Source of the DNA: a virus
Direction: 5' to 3' (one strand)
DNA: 59,076 nt
Virus record (IMG/VR): IMGVR_UViG_3300046743_000040
Span: 1-59,076 of that record
Under the pieces are notes generated by a model. It did no database searches and was not told where the DNA came from. It worked only from the letters and a program-made list of their open reading frames with translations. The translations under genes were made by a program, and so were the position numbers. Of the stretch, positions 6,017 to 12,619 are shown one piece after another (within the stretch, counting starts at the first letter, position 1; each line of letters begins with the position of its first letter).

Positions 6017-7320
6017 TACTAACCGAGGAGCAGCGCATTGAAAAAGCTGTTGTCTCTATCATGGCGCACCCCAAGTGGTGTGCCTACGCAGGTATGCTGA
6101 TGATGGGTAAACGCATTGTCAGCGATGATAACGAGCGTTATCCCACCGCGTGTACCAATGGACGTGACGAGTGGTACGGACGTAAGTTCGTTGCATCACT
6201 CACCGATGCCGAGTTGCGGTTTCTCATACTACATGAGGTGTGTCACAAGATGTTTAGGCATCTCATTACATGGGCTGCTATTCACAAGATCAACGCTAAG
6301 AAAGCTAACTTGGCGTGTGACTTCGTTATCAACGTGCTGTTGGTTGATGCCGATGACGGTGAGGGTTTCATCACCATGACAGGTGCGCTGACCACAGGTT
6401 GCTTCAACGTCAAGTATCGTAACTGGGACAGTGGGCAGGTGTTCCACGATCTGCCTGATCCAATAAAGCGTGACCCCGAAGATGGTGACGGTGACGGTGG
6501 TATGGGGAAACCCATACAAGGCGATGGCGATGGCGATGCTGACGATGACGATGCAGGCGGAAGCATCAAGAACGATCAACCATATGACGGTACATACCCA
6601 GTAGATGATGACCCGTCGTTTGACGATCACGATTGGGATGGGGCCGAGGATATGACCCCTGACGAGCAGCGTGATCTTGCGCGTGAAGTTGACGAGGCAG
6701 TTCGGTCTGGCGCGTTGGCTGCGGGTAAGATGGGTAACGGTGCAGATCGTAACATCACTGAATTGTTGCAGCCGCAGATTGACTATACAGAATACATGGC
6801 AGAGTTTTTTACATCGCATGTGCGAGGTAAAGACTTCGGGACATTCAAGCGTCCTAACAAACGTTACCTGAGTGCTGGCGTATACATGCCAAGTCTCATG
6901 TCTAACGCTATCGGGCCTGTGTGTCTTGCTATGGATATGTCTGGTTCTATCGGACAGCGTGAACAGTCTGTCATGTTGACCGAGTGTGGTCACATACTTT
7001 CAACGCTCAAGCCAGAGTGTGTGCATGTACTGTACTGGGACACTACTGTCGTTCGTGCGGAGAAGTACGAGCGTGACGAGTTGGACATGATGATAAAATC
7101 TACCAAGCCCGCAGGAGGCGGTGGTACAGATGTTAGGTGTGTACCAGCGTATCTTAAAGAGCATCGTATCAAACCAGAAGCAACCGTTATTCTTACTGAC
7201 GGTCACTTGTGGGGCGGTTGCGGTGAGTGGGGTCATCCTACCTTGTGGGTAACGCTCGACCACGCAGGTTGGGAAGCCGATGTTGGCAAGACCGTACACG
7301 TAAGAGCGTGTGATATGTAA
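6004..7320 (+). CDS. Zincin-like/VWA fusion protein (COG3864, DUF2201-like), 438 aa
   Basis: Likely metal-dependent peptidase or chaperone-like partner of the AAA+ ATPase. The N-terminal domain has HEVCH at residues 77-81 (HExxH zincin motif). An Asp/Gly-rich acidic linker follows (about 160-210), into which a copy of the 18-bp palindrome inserts six residues (MGKPIQ). The C-terminal VWA domain has the MIDAS motif DMSGS at 311-315 and ILTDGH near 398. This architecture matches the predicted metallopeptidase-VWA family (COG3864) often paired with MoxR ATPases. Whether HEVCH is catalytic is unproven. Confidence 0.85.
   Translation: MFGLILTEEQRIEKAVVSIMAHPKWCAYAGMLMMGKRIVSDDNERYPTACTNGRDEWYGRKFVASLTDAELRFLILHEVCHKMFRHLITWAAIHKINAKKANLACDFVINVLLVDADDGEGFITMTGALTTGCFNVKYRNWDSGQVFHDLPDPIKRDPEDGDGDGGMGKPIQGDGDGDADDDDAGGSIKNDQPYDGTYPVDDDPSFDDHDWDGAEDMTPDEQRDLAREVDEAVRSGALAAGKMGNGADRNITELLQPQIDYTEYMAEFFTSHVRGKDFGTFKRPNKRYLSAGVYMPSLMSNAIGPVCLAMDMSGSIGQREQSVMLTECGHILSTLKPECVHVLYWDTTVVRAEKYERDELDMMIKSTKPAGGGGTDVRCVPAYLKEHRIKPEATVILTDGHLWGGCGEWGHPTLWVTLDHAGWEADVGKTVHVRACDM
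6500..6517 (+). repeat. 18-bp palindromic element inside the VWA gene
   Basis: An exact GAAA-loop copy splits a run of alternating Gly and Asp codons in frame (GDGDGG, MGKPIQ, GDGDGD). Neighbouring sequence on both sides is the same simple GAT/GGT repeat, which makes insertion into an existing linker the simplest reading. Confidence 0.9.
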
Positions 7321-7328
7321 TCAACAGT

Positions 7329-7346
7329 GTATGGGGAAACCCATAC
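7329..7346 (+). repeat. 18-bp palindromic element between genes
   Basis: GAAA-loop form eight bases after the VWA stop codon and 20 bases before the ATG at 7367. Confidence 0.9.
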
Positions 7347-7366
7347 ACAAACTAAGGAGAACTGAA

Positions 7367-7591
7367 ATGTACGACAAGACAGAGGAAGCGGAGTTCACGG
7401 CTGCGTGGGACAGGCATAGGCAACGGTTCAACCCGTTCATTGCTTGTCCCGAGTGCGAAGGCTCTGACTACGTAGGTAAAGTAGAGCATGAGAAGTACGA
7501 ACTAATGAGTAGCGGTATCTACGAACCTGTTGGTGTGTGGAAAGACTGTGGAAACTGCGGTGGTACAGGGGAGATAGAAAGTGACTTGTGA
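7367..7591 (+). CDS. DnaJ-type zinc-finger protein, 74 aa
   Basis: The ATG follows AAGGAGAACTGAA; an earlier in-frame ATG at 7310 lies in the VWA gene and would read through the palindrome. CPEC near residue 26 and CGNCGGTG near residue 61 form two halves of a DnaJ-like zinc finger, with Gly-rich second half. A related domain is known fused to the DNA polymerase in HMO-2011-type phages; here the finger is free-standing. It probably binds a protein or nucleic acid partner; nothing more specific is visible. Confidence 0.75.
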   Translation: MYDKTEEAEFTAAWDRHRQRFNPFIACPECEGSDYVGKVEHEKYELMSSGIYEPVGVWKDCGNCGGTGEIESDL

Positions 7592-7739
7592 TGAACCACT
7601 ACCTGATTGGTTGTTGGTGCAGTTAAACCTGTTGGGGGTGGTGCAGGAACATCAGCCCGAGCAACCCGAGCCGAAGGTAGAGGCTGACTTTACCTTTAGA
7701 GAAGCAAACCTCGACAGTGACGGGGAGCCAGACTTTTGA
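7581..7739 (+). CDS. Small acidic protein, 52 aa, GTG start
   Basis: Starts with GTG eight bases after a GGGGAG site (7567-7572) that lies inside the preceding gene, overlaps that gene by 11 bases in another frame, and stops 17 bases before the next ATG. The sequence has a hydrophobic Leu/Val start (DWLLVQLNLLGVV) and then an acidic, Pro/Glu-rich tail ending in DSDGEPDF. Not recognised. The frame fills the only gap between two accepted genes, which is the main reason to accept it. Confidence 0.55.
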   Translation: MTCDEPLPDWLLVQLNLLGVVQEHQPEQPEPKVEADFTFREANLDSDGEPDF

Positions 7740-7756
7740 GAATATGGAGACCAAGC

Positions 7757-8818
7757 ATGGCACTAATATATACTAACCACAGATGTTTCGCAGACGTGGA
7801 AACACAATACAACACTACCCCTGTGATACGCAGTAGGTTCGGTAAGGATAACGACATACGCCCTATCGGTGACAGACGCCGCAAGCATGAGCGTATCCAC
7901 AAGATCAACGGCAACTGCTACGCAATCATGCAGGGGTATGGGTATGGTGATCCTGTGTTCCAACCTTGGTACGGGAATTCATCCCGCGATGGTGGCAAGT
8001 TAAAACCTTCAGTTAATTCTACTGAACAGTTTGCGGCGTTAGTGTGGCGCAGACACAGGGATGGTACTGATACAGTTAAGATAGCTAACGGCTCTGGCCC
8101 ACATGGGCATCACAATTCTGTGTACGATATGCTTACTCGTCACCTGCCGTACCCACTACGGTTCGTCAACAAGAATGGTAAGCACTTCGTTCGTATTGGC
8201 GGTGCGCGGTGGGGTCAACAACATGGTGAGGACTACTACCTAGCTAAACGTACTACTGTCCCCGCGCCCATCAAGAAACATTGGGATGCCTACTACCGCC
8301 GAGCAAATGCACAGAGTGTGTATGTGCGAGAACGCCAAGGGTGGATGACCGCCAAGGACGATGGTGCTGCGTTGGTGTTCCGTAGGATCGGGGAAGAAGC
8401 ATGGGTGCATGACAGTGGTGGTTTACCGTTGCCCCCTGCGCCGAGAGTGAACAAGGAACTGAAAGACAAATACAAAACACACATGAACGAGTTCTATGAT
8501 TGGGGTGTCACCATGACCCCTCTTCTTCCACTAGAGACAGGCACATACAACTATGGTGAACGGGGCAAGCTAGATAAATACAAACAAGAACATTACGGCA
8601 ATTCTAAGAGACGTGCGTTATGGTTGCGTGATGTGTTGAAAGACCCCGATCACCCCATGCGTGTAGCAGCGTGGGTCGATTTCACTACATCGTTTATAGG
8701 GAACAGTGGGTGGTATGAACGAACCACTATCAAGGAACATATGCAGGAAGGGAATATGACTGAAGTAAGAAGTAAGTTCAATACGTGGGTCAACAAGACC
8801 GCGAAGTTTATGAAATGA
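7757..8818 (+). CDS. Hypothetical protein, 353 aa
   Basis: Not recognised. The chosen ATG is preceded by GGAG with seven bases between; an in-frame TTG 21 bases earlier is less likely. The protein is rich in Tyr, Trp, Arg and Gly, without a Cys cluster, signal peptide or membrane segment, and looks like a soluble globular protein. A His/Gly segment GPHGHHN occurs near residue 116. It lies between two palindrome-flanked genes, so it may be transcribed with them. Confidence 0.75.
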   Translation: MALIYTNHRCFADVETQYNTTPVIRSRFGKDNDIRPIGDRRRKHERIHKINGNCYAIMQGYGYGDPVFQPWYGNSSRDGGKLKPSVNSTEQFAALVWRRHRDGTDTVKIANGSGPHGHHNSVYDMLTRHLPYPLRFVNKNGKHFVRIGGARWGQQHGEDYYLAKRTTVPAPIKKHWDAYYRRANAQSVYVRERQGWMTAKDDGAALVFRRIGEEAWVHDSGGLPLPPAPRVNKELKDKYKTHMNEFYDWGVTMTPLLPLETGTYNYGERGKLDKYKQEHYGNSKRRALWLRDVLKDPDHPMRVAAWVDFTTSFIGNSGWYERTTIKEHMQEGNMTEVRSKFNTWVNKTAKFMK

Positions 8819-8825
8819 TAAAACT

Positions 8826-8843
8826 GTATGGGTTTCCCCATAC
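8826..8843 (-). repeat. 18-bp palindromic element between genes (reverse orientation)
   Basis: UUUC-loop form, seven bases after a stop codon and 17 bases before the ATG at 8861, followed by AAAAGGAGAACTAAA. Confidence 0.9.
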
Positions 8844-8860
8844 GCAAAAGGAGAACTAAA

Positions 8861-9724
8861 ATGGAAGTATCGACAGTTAAAGAAGCTACAAGTCACGCGC
8901 AAATGCACAGCATAAAATTGCAGGGGCATATTGTGAACTACATCTCACACTTAGAGAGTACCTTGCCGATCAAGACACTTGCGCGTAGTGGTAACAGCGC
9001 ATGGGTGTACTACGATAATGACCCATATTGCTGTGCTTGGGTTGGCTATGGTGACTTTCGTAGGGGTGGTAAGGGTACTAGCACATACACAGTTTGTAGT
9101 CGCTTGATCGCTAATTGTAAGTACAGCGACTACAACCCACAGTACCATATGTCCATGACAACCAAGCTAGAGACAGCAGTGAAGAACGCCAAGCGTTACA
9201 TCTCACCGCTTAACGTGGCAGACATGGCAGCTATGTCATCGAAGAACGCGGCTAGGTCGTTTCGTGATGTGAGCAGTAACGCCAATCATGAGATGCGTAA
9301 GATGGGTAATAGATTGTTTCAGCATGACGGTATCTCTAGCAACTATTCGCCTATGGAGACCGAGTTGAAGAACCTTCTAACATTGGGGCATGAGTTTGTA
9401 GACAAGGAGTTGCAAGCAGGGTTGGTAGATTTCTTTGCCCAGAAGGATGAAACCAAAACGCTTGATGCTCGATCAGATAACGGTGTGTTCATATACACTA
9501 CTGTACGTAGGGGTGAACAACAGTGCGCCGTGCTGCAGGTCGATGGTCTGTCCAACTACACCCCTGACGTACACCCACAAAGTTGTGTCCAGTGGTACAC
9601 ACCACAAACGCTACCCGAAGATATGATGGGTAAGTTTTCTATGTTGCAGCTTGTGGATGATTGTCACTATGTTGATGGGGTGGGGTACAGAGTTTCTGAT
9701 CGTATGTGCTTCCTACTTACTTGA
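8861..9724 (+). CDS. Hypothetical protein, 287 aa, with C-terminal repeat module
   Basis: Not recognised. The ATG follows AAAAGGAGAACTAAA; a start at 8828 would read through the palindrome. The middle (about 100-190) is helical. The last ~60 residues, with LPEDMMGKFSMLQLVDD and YVDGVGYRVSD, resemble the end of the next protein (LPDWFQGRLAVLSLLEN, YLEGVGHKAGD), so the two genes share a small module. The stop overlaps the next gene. Confidence 0.75.
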   Translation: MEVSTVKEATSHAQMHSIKLQGHIVNYISHLESTLPIKTLARSGNSAWVYYDNDPYCCAWVGYGDFRRGGKGTSTYTVCSRLIANCKYSDYNPQYHMSMTTKLETAVKNAKRYISPLNVADMAAMSSKNAARSFRDVSSNANHEMRKMGNRLFQHDGISSNYSPMETELKNLLTLGHEFVDKELQAGLVDFFAQKDETKTLDARSDNGVFIYTTVRRGEQQCAVLQVDGLSNYTPDVHPQSCVQWYTPQTLPEDMMGKFSMLQLVDDCHYVDGVGYRVSDRMCFLLT

Positions 9725-10002
9725 GCATAAGTGACGTTTTGTACGCGGCTGACGTTTGTTACCGCGTACAAACAGAGAAAGATACTGGCTGGGTAACGAT
9801 AGTAAGTCTTGGGATTAAAAGACTTGACGCGATAGTAAAAGATACCTATATACCTTTTGAGGGGCTACCAGATTGGTTCCAAGGGAGGTTAGCGGTGTTA
9901 TCTTTATTGGAGAACGATGCTTACTTAGAAGGTGTGGGTCACAAGGCTGGTGACAATGAGTTCTATAGCACTTTCTGGGTAATCGAACCATCTAATCTTT
10001 AG
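9721..10002 (+). CDS. Hypothetical protein, 93 aa, related to the end of its neighbour
   Basis: The start is uncertain: TTG at 9721 overlaps the previous stop (TTGA), in the style of other overlaps here; a GTG at 9706 would add five residues. No ribosome binding site is visible for either. The protein is nearly all one module, WVTIVSL.. LPDWFQGRLAVLSLL.. YLEGVGHKAGD.. FWVIE, matching the C-terminal module of the 287-aa protein. It most likely arose by duplication of that domain. Function unknown. Confidence 0.65.
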   Translation: MSISDVLYAADVCYRVQTEKDTGWVTIVSLGIKRLDAIVKDTYIPFEGLPDWFQGRLAVLSLLENDAYLEGVGHKAGDNEFYSTFWVIEPSNL

Positions 10003-10016
10003 AAGAACGCAGGGCT

Positions 10017-10034
10017 GTATGGGGAAACCCATAC
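10017..10034 (+). repeat. 18-bp palindromic element, last copy
   Basis: GAAA-loop form in non-coding sequence. It is followed 11 bases later by CCAGTT (10046), the same spacing as at 1743/1755. No further full copy was found to the right. Confidence 0.9.
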
Positions 10035-10106
10035 GGCTTTGGATGCCAGTTTTTGCGAAAACGGGGTCTTGTCAGTGACGCACTAACACAAGGGAGTTTT
10101 TTAGTT

Positions 10107-10178
10107 ATGGGTGGTGTGAAGGGTCGCTCTTTCGTGGCTTGCATGGTCTGTCTTGGTTGCCGCCTTGGTGCAAGCTAA
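10107..10178 (+). CDS. Possible micro-protein, 23 aa, CxxCxxxC
   Basis: ATG preceded by AGGGAG with ten bases between, then a 23-codon frame encoding MGGVKGRSFVACMVCLGCRL plus three residues. The three Cys are in a tight cluster. It could be a leader peptide or a metal-binding micro-protein, but a frame this short may be chance. Confidence 0.3.
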   Translation: MGGVKGRSFVACMVCLGCRLGAS

Positions 10179-10195
10179 CCCATCATCCATATACG

Positions 10196-10229
10196 GTGGC
10201 GTGACGGTTCCTCATAGCTGTCACGCCAC
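10196..10229 (+). promoter_or_regulatory. Stem-loop before the VRR-NUC gene
   Basis: GTGGCGTGAC at 10196-10205 pairs perfectly with GTCACGCCAC at 10220-10229 around a 14-base loop. A short TAAATCAATTTT follows, which is too mixed for a good terminator. It ends 12 bases before the GGAGG at 10242 and could attenuate or protect the replication mRNA. Confidence 0.6.
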
Positions 10230-10253
10230 TAAATCAATTTTGGAGGACTACAC

Positions 10254-10568
10254 ATGGCTATGACGCCAGAAGCAAAAGTTAAGAAGCAGGTGACACGACA
10301 GCTAGACGCAATGGGTGCGTACTACTTCTACCCTGTTACGGGTGGGTACGGTAAAAGTGGTGTGCCTGATATTGTAGGTTGCTACAAAGGATTATTCTTT
10401 GGGATTGAGTGTAAAGCGGGTAAGAATAAACCCACACCCTTGCAAGCTAAAAACCTAAAAGACATACGCGAGGCAGGGGGTATAGATTTGGTTGTCAATG
10501 AGGACAACTGGGCCGAAGTGGCTGAACTACTAATTCAGTCGCAAGGGGTTGCAATATCAGATGAATAA
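10254..10568 (+). CDS. VRR-NUC domain nuclease, 104 aa
   Basis: PD-(D/E)xK-superfamily nuclease of the VRR-NUC type. The active-site pattern is visible as GVPDIVG (about residues 36-42) and GIECKAGKN (about 50-58), with a conserved Gln in TPLQ. Length is normal for stand-alone phage VRR-NUC proteins, which are thought to cut branched DNA such as replication or recombination intermediates. The ATG follows TTTGGAGGACTACAC. It heads the replication gene cluster and overlaps the next frame by eight bases. Confidence 0.9.
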   Translation: MAMTPEAKVKKQVTRQLDAMGAYYFYPVTGGYGKSGVPDIVGCYKGLFFGIECKAGKNKPTPLQAKNLKDIREAGGIDLVVNEDNWAEVAELLIQSQGVAISDE

Positions 10569-10752
10569 AAATGCAGAGTTAACCCCCGCGCAGCAGTCCG
10601 AGTTAAAATTTCTTCGGCAGCAGGTTGATATGTGGCAAAATAAGACGTATGAAGTTGACCCCATGCCCAATGCCAAAGTTAATCTGTTTGCAGCACAAGA
10701 AGAACTAACACGTTATGTTAGTGAACTACGCGCATGGGGCAAGGCGATATGA
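10561..10752 (+). CDS. Hypothetical coiled-coil protein, 63 aa
   Basis: Not recognised. The ATG at 10561 overlaps the VRR-NUC stop; AAGGGG lies 13 bases upstream. The protein is charged and helical with Leu/Gln-rich segments (LTPAQQSELKFLRQQVDMW and LFAAQEELTRYVSELRAW), probably two helices. Small helical proteins like this are common between phage replication genes. Its stop overlaps the next start (ATGA). Confidence 0.65.
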   Translation: MNKNAELTPAQQSELKFLRQQVDMWQNKTYEVDPMPNAKVNLFAAQEELTRYVSELRAWGKAI

Positions 10753-10931
10753 CTAAATGGGAGTTTAGCATGATTAACCGTGATGAGTACGAGCGCGTAT
10801 GTAAAGAGAACCGCGAACTAAAAGCGGATTTACGCAATCTTATAAACCGTATCAATAAGGTAGGAGAGACCCTTGACAGTGTTGGAGCAGTGGAAACAGT
10901 TGGCGAAAGCCGAGAACAAACGGATGATTGA
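10749..10931 (+). CDS. Hypothetical coiled-coil protein, 60 aa
   Basis: Not recognised. The start ATG overlaps the preceding stop (ATGA). Residues about 12-40 are strongly charged with heptad-spaced Leu/Ile (ERVCKENRELKADLRNLINR), a likely coiled coil. The C-terminal third overlaps the next gene in another frame over 59 bases, so this end is the less certain part. Confidence 0.6.
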   Translation: MTKWEFSMINRDEYERVCKENRELKADLRNLINRINKVGETLDSVGAVETVGESREQTDD

Positions 10932-11166
10932 GTATTGCGGGGGTCGATCACTTAACTACGGCATACCGCAAGAACACACTAAAGGCAGCGGTAAGCCCCG
11001 CATGTCGGAGATAGAAAGATCGAACCCTGCGAAGGCTATACTACGTCTAGCGCAACAAGGTTTTTCTGTAGCGGAAACCGCAAGGATTACAGGATCGCCC
11101 GTAGAAATAATTATCAGTAGAGCCAGACGTTACCAGATAAAATTTAAGGAGGACCAAGATGGATAA
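10873..11166 (+). CDS. HTH protein, 97 aa, TTG start
   Basis: TTG at 10873 follows GGAGAGACCC, a good site, even though it lies within the previous frame. The C-terminal half contains a helix-turn-helix (about residues 58-92: ILRLAQQGFSVAETARITGS then IIISRARRY), of the type that reads DNA through the second helix. It is probably a small regulator or an accessory DNA-binding protein in replication. It is followed by GGAGGA for the next gene, inside its own last codons. Confidence 0.65.
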   Translation: MTVLEQWKQLAKAENKRMIEYCGGRSLNYGIPQEHTKGSGKPRMSEIERSNPAKAILRLAQQGFSVAETARITGSPVEIIISRARRYQIKFKEDQDG

Positions 11167-11425
11167 GGCCAAGTTTGAAGCAGTCATGGAGCGTATGGCA
11201 GAAGCCGCGCCCGACCAAGCGTCACCCGAGATTATGTCGCTGATTATCGCTAATCTTGTTCTACTGTTTGAACAGCAAGATTCGTGGCCTCAGATGATGA
11301 TGGCTGTAACGGCTACCCTATCCGCAGCTATAAGCGAAGAACGTGAGGAGCACATCGCACGTAACGAAGAAGCAGCGGTGCGCGCTGCCAATGAATTTAT
11401 GGCGGGTATCTTAAACAAATCATAG
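11159..11425 (+). CDS. Hypothetical helical protein, 88 aa
   Basis: Not recognised. The ATG follows AAGGAGGACCAAG, one of the strongest sites in the window. It is acidic and Ala/Met/Glu-rich; residues about 22-55 form amphipathic helices (IMSLIIANLVLLFEQQ). There is no HTH or Cys cluster. It ends the first short replication sub-cluster before a structured non-coding gap. Confidence 0.7.
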   Translation: MDKAKFEAVMERMAEAAPDQASPEIMSLIIANLVLLFEQQDSWPQMMMAVTATLSAAISEEREEHIARNEEAAVRAANEFMAGILNKS

Positions 11426-11432
11426 AAAATGG

Positions 11433-11506
11433 TGAGGGCGGTTGTGGGTGTAGTACAACAATAAAGCAGACCGCAGGTAACTCGGTTTAAATTATTACCG
11501 CCCTCA
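11433..11506 (+). ncRNA. Candidate structured leader RNA (possible three-way junction)
   Basis: TGAGGGCGGT at 11433-11442 pairs perfectly with ACCGCCCTCA at 11497-11506. The enclosed 54 bases can form two smaller hairpins: TTGT/ACAA around 11442-11458 and ACCG/CGGT around 11470-11485. It ends 32 bases before the ATG at 11539. A leader switch or processing element is possible; no known class is recognised. Confidence 0.4.
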
Positions 11507-11538
11507 TAAAAACAATATCATAAACAAGTGAGAGAACA

Positions 11539-12063
11539 ATGTTACACACACTAAAGATATACGTGCAGCACGTATTGGCGGGTAAGCGATGCGGATTTGG
11601 AGTTGACATAGACCAAGGGGAGCGCGTGTTTATACCGCCTAACCTTGTCAACAAGTACGAACTTGCTGAAGGCACACTTGCCCAGATGCGGGTAATACCT
11701 AACAGTTCAAGGATGGCTAACGCAACCAAGTATCAGGTTGTGGGTGTTATCGCTGAGAGCGTAACACATTCTGTCGATGCAGGTGAATCACGCGAGGAGG
11801 AAACCCCTCGCGTAGTGGTAGCTAAGATGGAAGATCGCATACTTAGTTTGTTGTCTGAGACAGACAATCAATTCGCACATAGGGCTACTGAGATAGCGTC
11901 TAAGCTAGACGCGACTAATGACGAGGTTCAGTCTGCGTTAGGCAAGCTGCACCGCGATGGAGAGATTTGGGAAGCCAAGGTATCACGCCTCGGCACTCAA
12001 AAGAAAGCGTCCTACTGTCTGTGGGCGTTGGATGATGACTGGTTTGTACCAGAGTTTGAATGA
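11539..12063 (+). CDS. Two-domain protein with C-terminal winged helix, 174 aa
   Basis: The ATG follows GTGAGAGAACA, a weak site. The N-terminal part (about 1-60: GFGVDIDQGERVFIPPNLV.. GTLAQMRVIPNS) looks like a small beta barrel, perhaps OB or cold-shock-like. The C-terminal part (about 95-160) has the helix pattern of a winged helix: ILSLLSETDNQFAHRATEIA, then a recognition helix and GEIWEAKV. Together they suggest a DNA- or RNA-binding regulator in the replication region. Neither domain is a firm match. Confidence 0.65.
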   Translation: MLHTLKIYVQHVLAGKRCGFGVDIDQGERVFIPPNLVNKYELAEGTLAQMRVIPNSSRMANATKYQVVGVIAESVTHSVDAGESREEETPRVVVAKMEDRILSLLSETDNQFAHRATEIASKLDATNDEVQSALGKLHRDGEIWEAKVSRLGTQKKASYCLWALDDDWFVPEFE

Positions 12064-12073
12064 GGAGAGAACT

Positions 12074-12619
12074 ATGACTGCCAATAAAGAGAAGAAACGC
12101 GATAGGGTATTTAAGTTGTTAGAAAAATCCCTTGGCACTGACACAGATAAGTCTATAGCCAAAAAAGTTGGGTGTAGCGTGGCATACGTAAGCAAGTTGC
12201 GTAAGTATGATTTCTGGAAGAAAGAGCCATTACAAAAAATACCCGTATATGTAACGGACGAGGTTGACCCTACAAAGATTGGTGACTTTGCCTACAATCT
12301 GACTAAGGGCGGCAAGCCGCCTAAAGAAGGTACGTACACACGTAGCAATGTCCTTGATACCGCCAAGCAGTACGTCACCAAAGATCGTGAGGCTACGCAT
12401 GGCGATATGGAGAATAACTTTGAGGCTATAGCTATGCTGTGGGAGCAGTATTTTAGTTATGAGTGGTCTTTCTCGCCCACCGATGTTGCGATGATGATGG
12501 CCCTGCTGAAGATCGCACGGCTCAAGTCCAACAAAGATAATCCTGACAACTACATAGACGCCTGTGGTTACATGGCGTGTGCGGGTGAGTTAGCATTAAA
12601 GAAAGTAACAAAGAAGTGA
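12074..12619 (+). CDS. HTH plus DUF6378-like protein, 181 aa
   Basis: The ATG follows GGAGAGAACT. Residues about 15-45 resemble an HTH (KSIAKKVGCSVAYVSKLRKY). The C-terminal 80 residues (REATHGDMENNFEAIAMLW.. DVAMMMALLKIARLKSN.. NYIDACGYMACAGEL) match the pattern of the DUF6378 phage family, an all-alpha domain with conserved Asp/Asn/His residues reminiscent of MazG-like nucleotide hydrolases; the enzymatic role is speculative. It overlaps the polymerase start by four bases. Confidence 0.7.
   Translation: MTANKEKKRDRVFKLLEKSLGTDTDKSIAKKVGCSVAYVSKLRKYDFWKKEPLQKIPVYVTDEVDPTKIGDFAYNLTKGGKPPKEGTYTRSNVLDTAKQYVTKDREATHGDMENNFEAIAMLWEQYFSYEWSFSPTDVAMMMALLKIARLKSNKDNPDNYIDACGYMACAGELALKKVTKK

Larger units (their letters stand above)
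10003..10253 (+). other. Intergenic region with palindrome, CCAGTT motif, micro-ORF and stem-loop
   Basis: This 250-base gap separates the accessory region from the replication region. It holds a palindrome (10017-10034), a CCAGTTTTTGCG motif 11 bases after it, a possible 23-codon frame (10107-10178) and a perfect 10-bp stem-loop (10196-10229) before the VRR-NUC gene. No clear promoter was seen. Confidence 0.55.

Noticed and set aside
6229-6993. Minus-strand frame of 254 codons opposite the VWA gene
   Set aside because: It mirrors the Asp/Gly-rich gene (giving Ile/Val/Ser-type repeats) and lacks start signals. The + strand gene has clear motifs.
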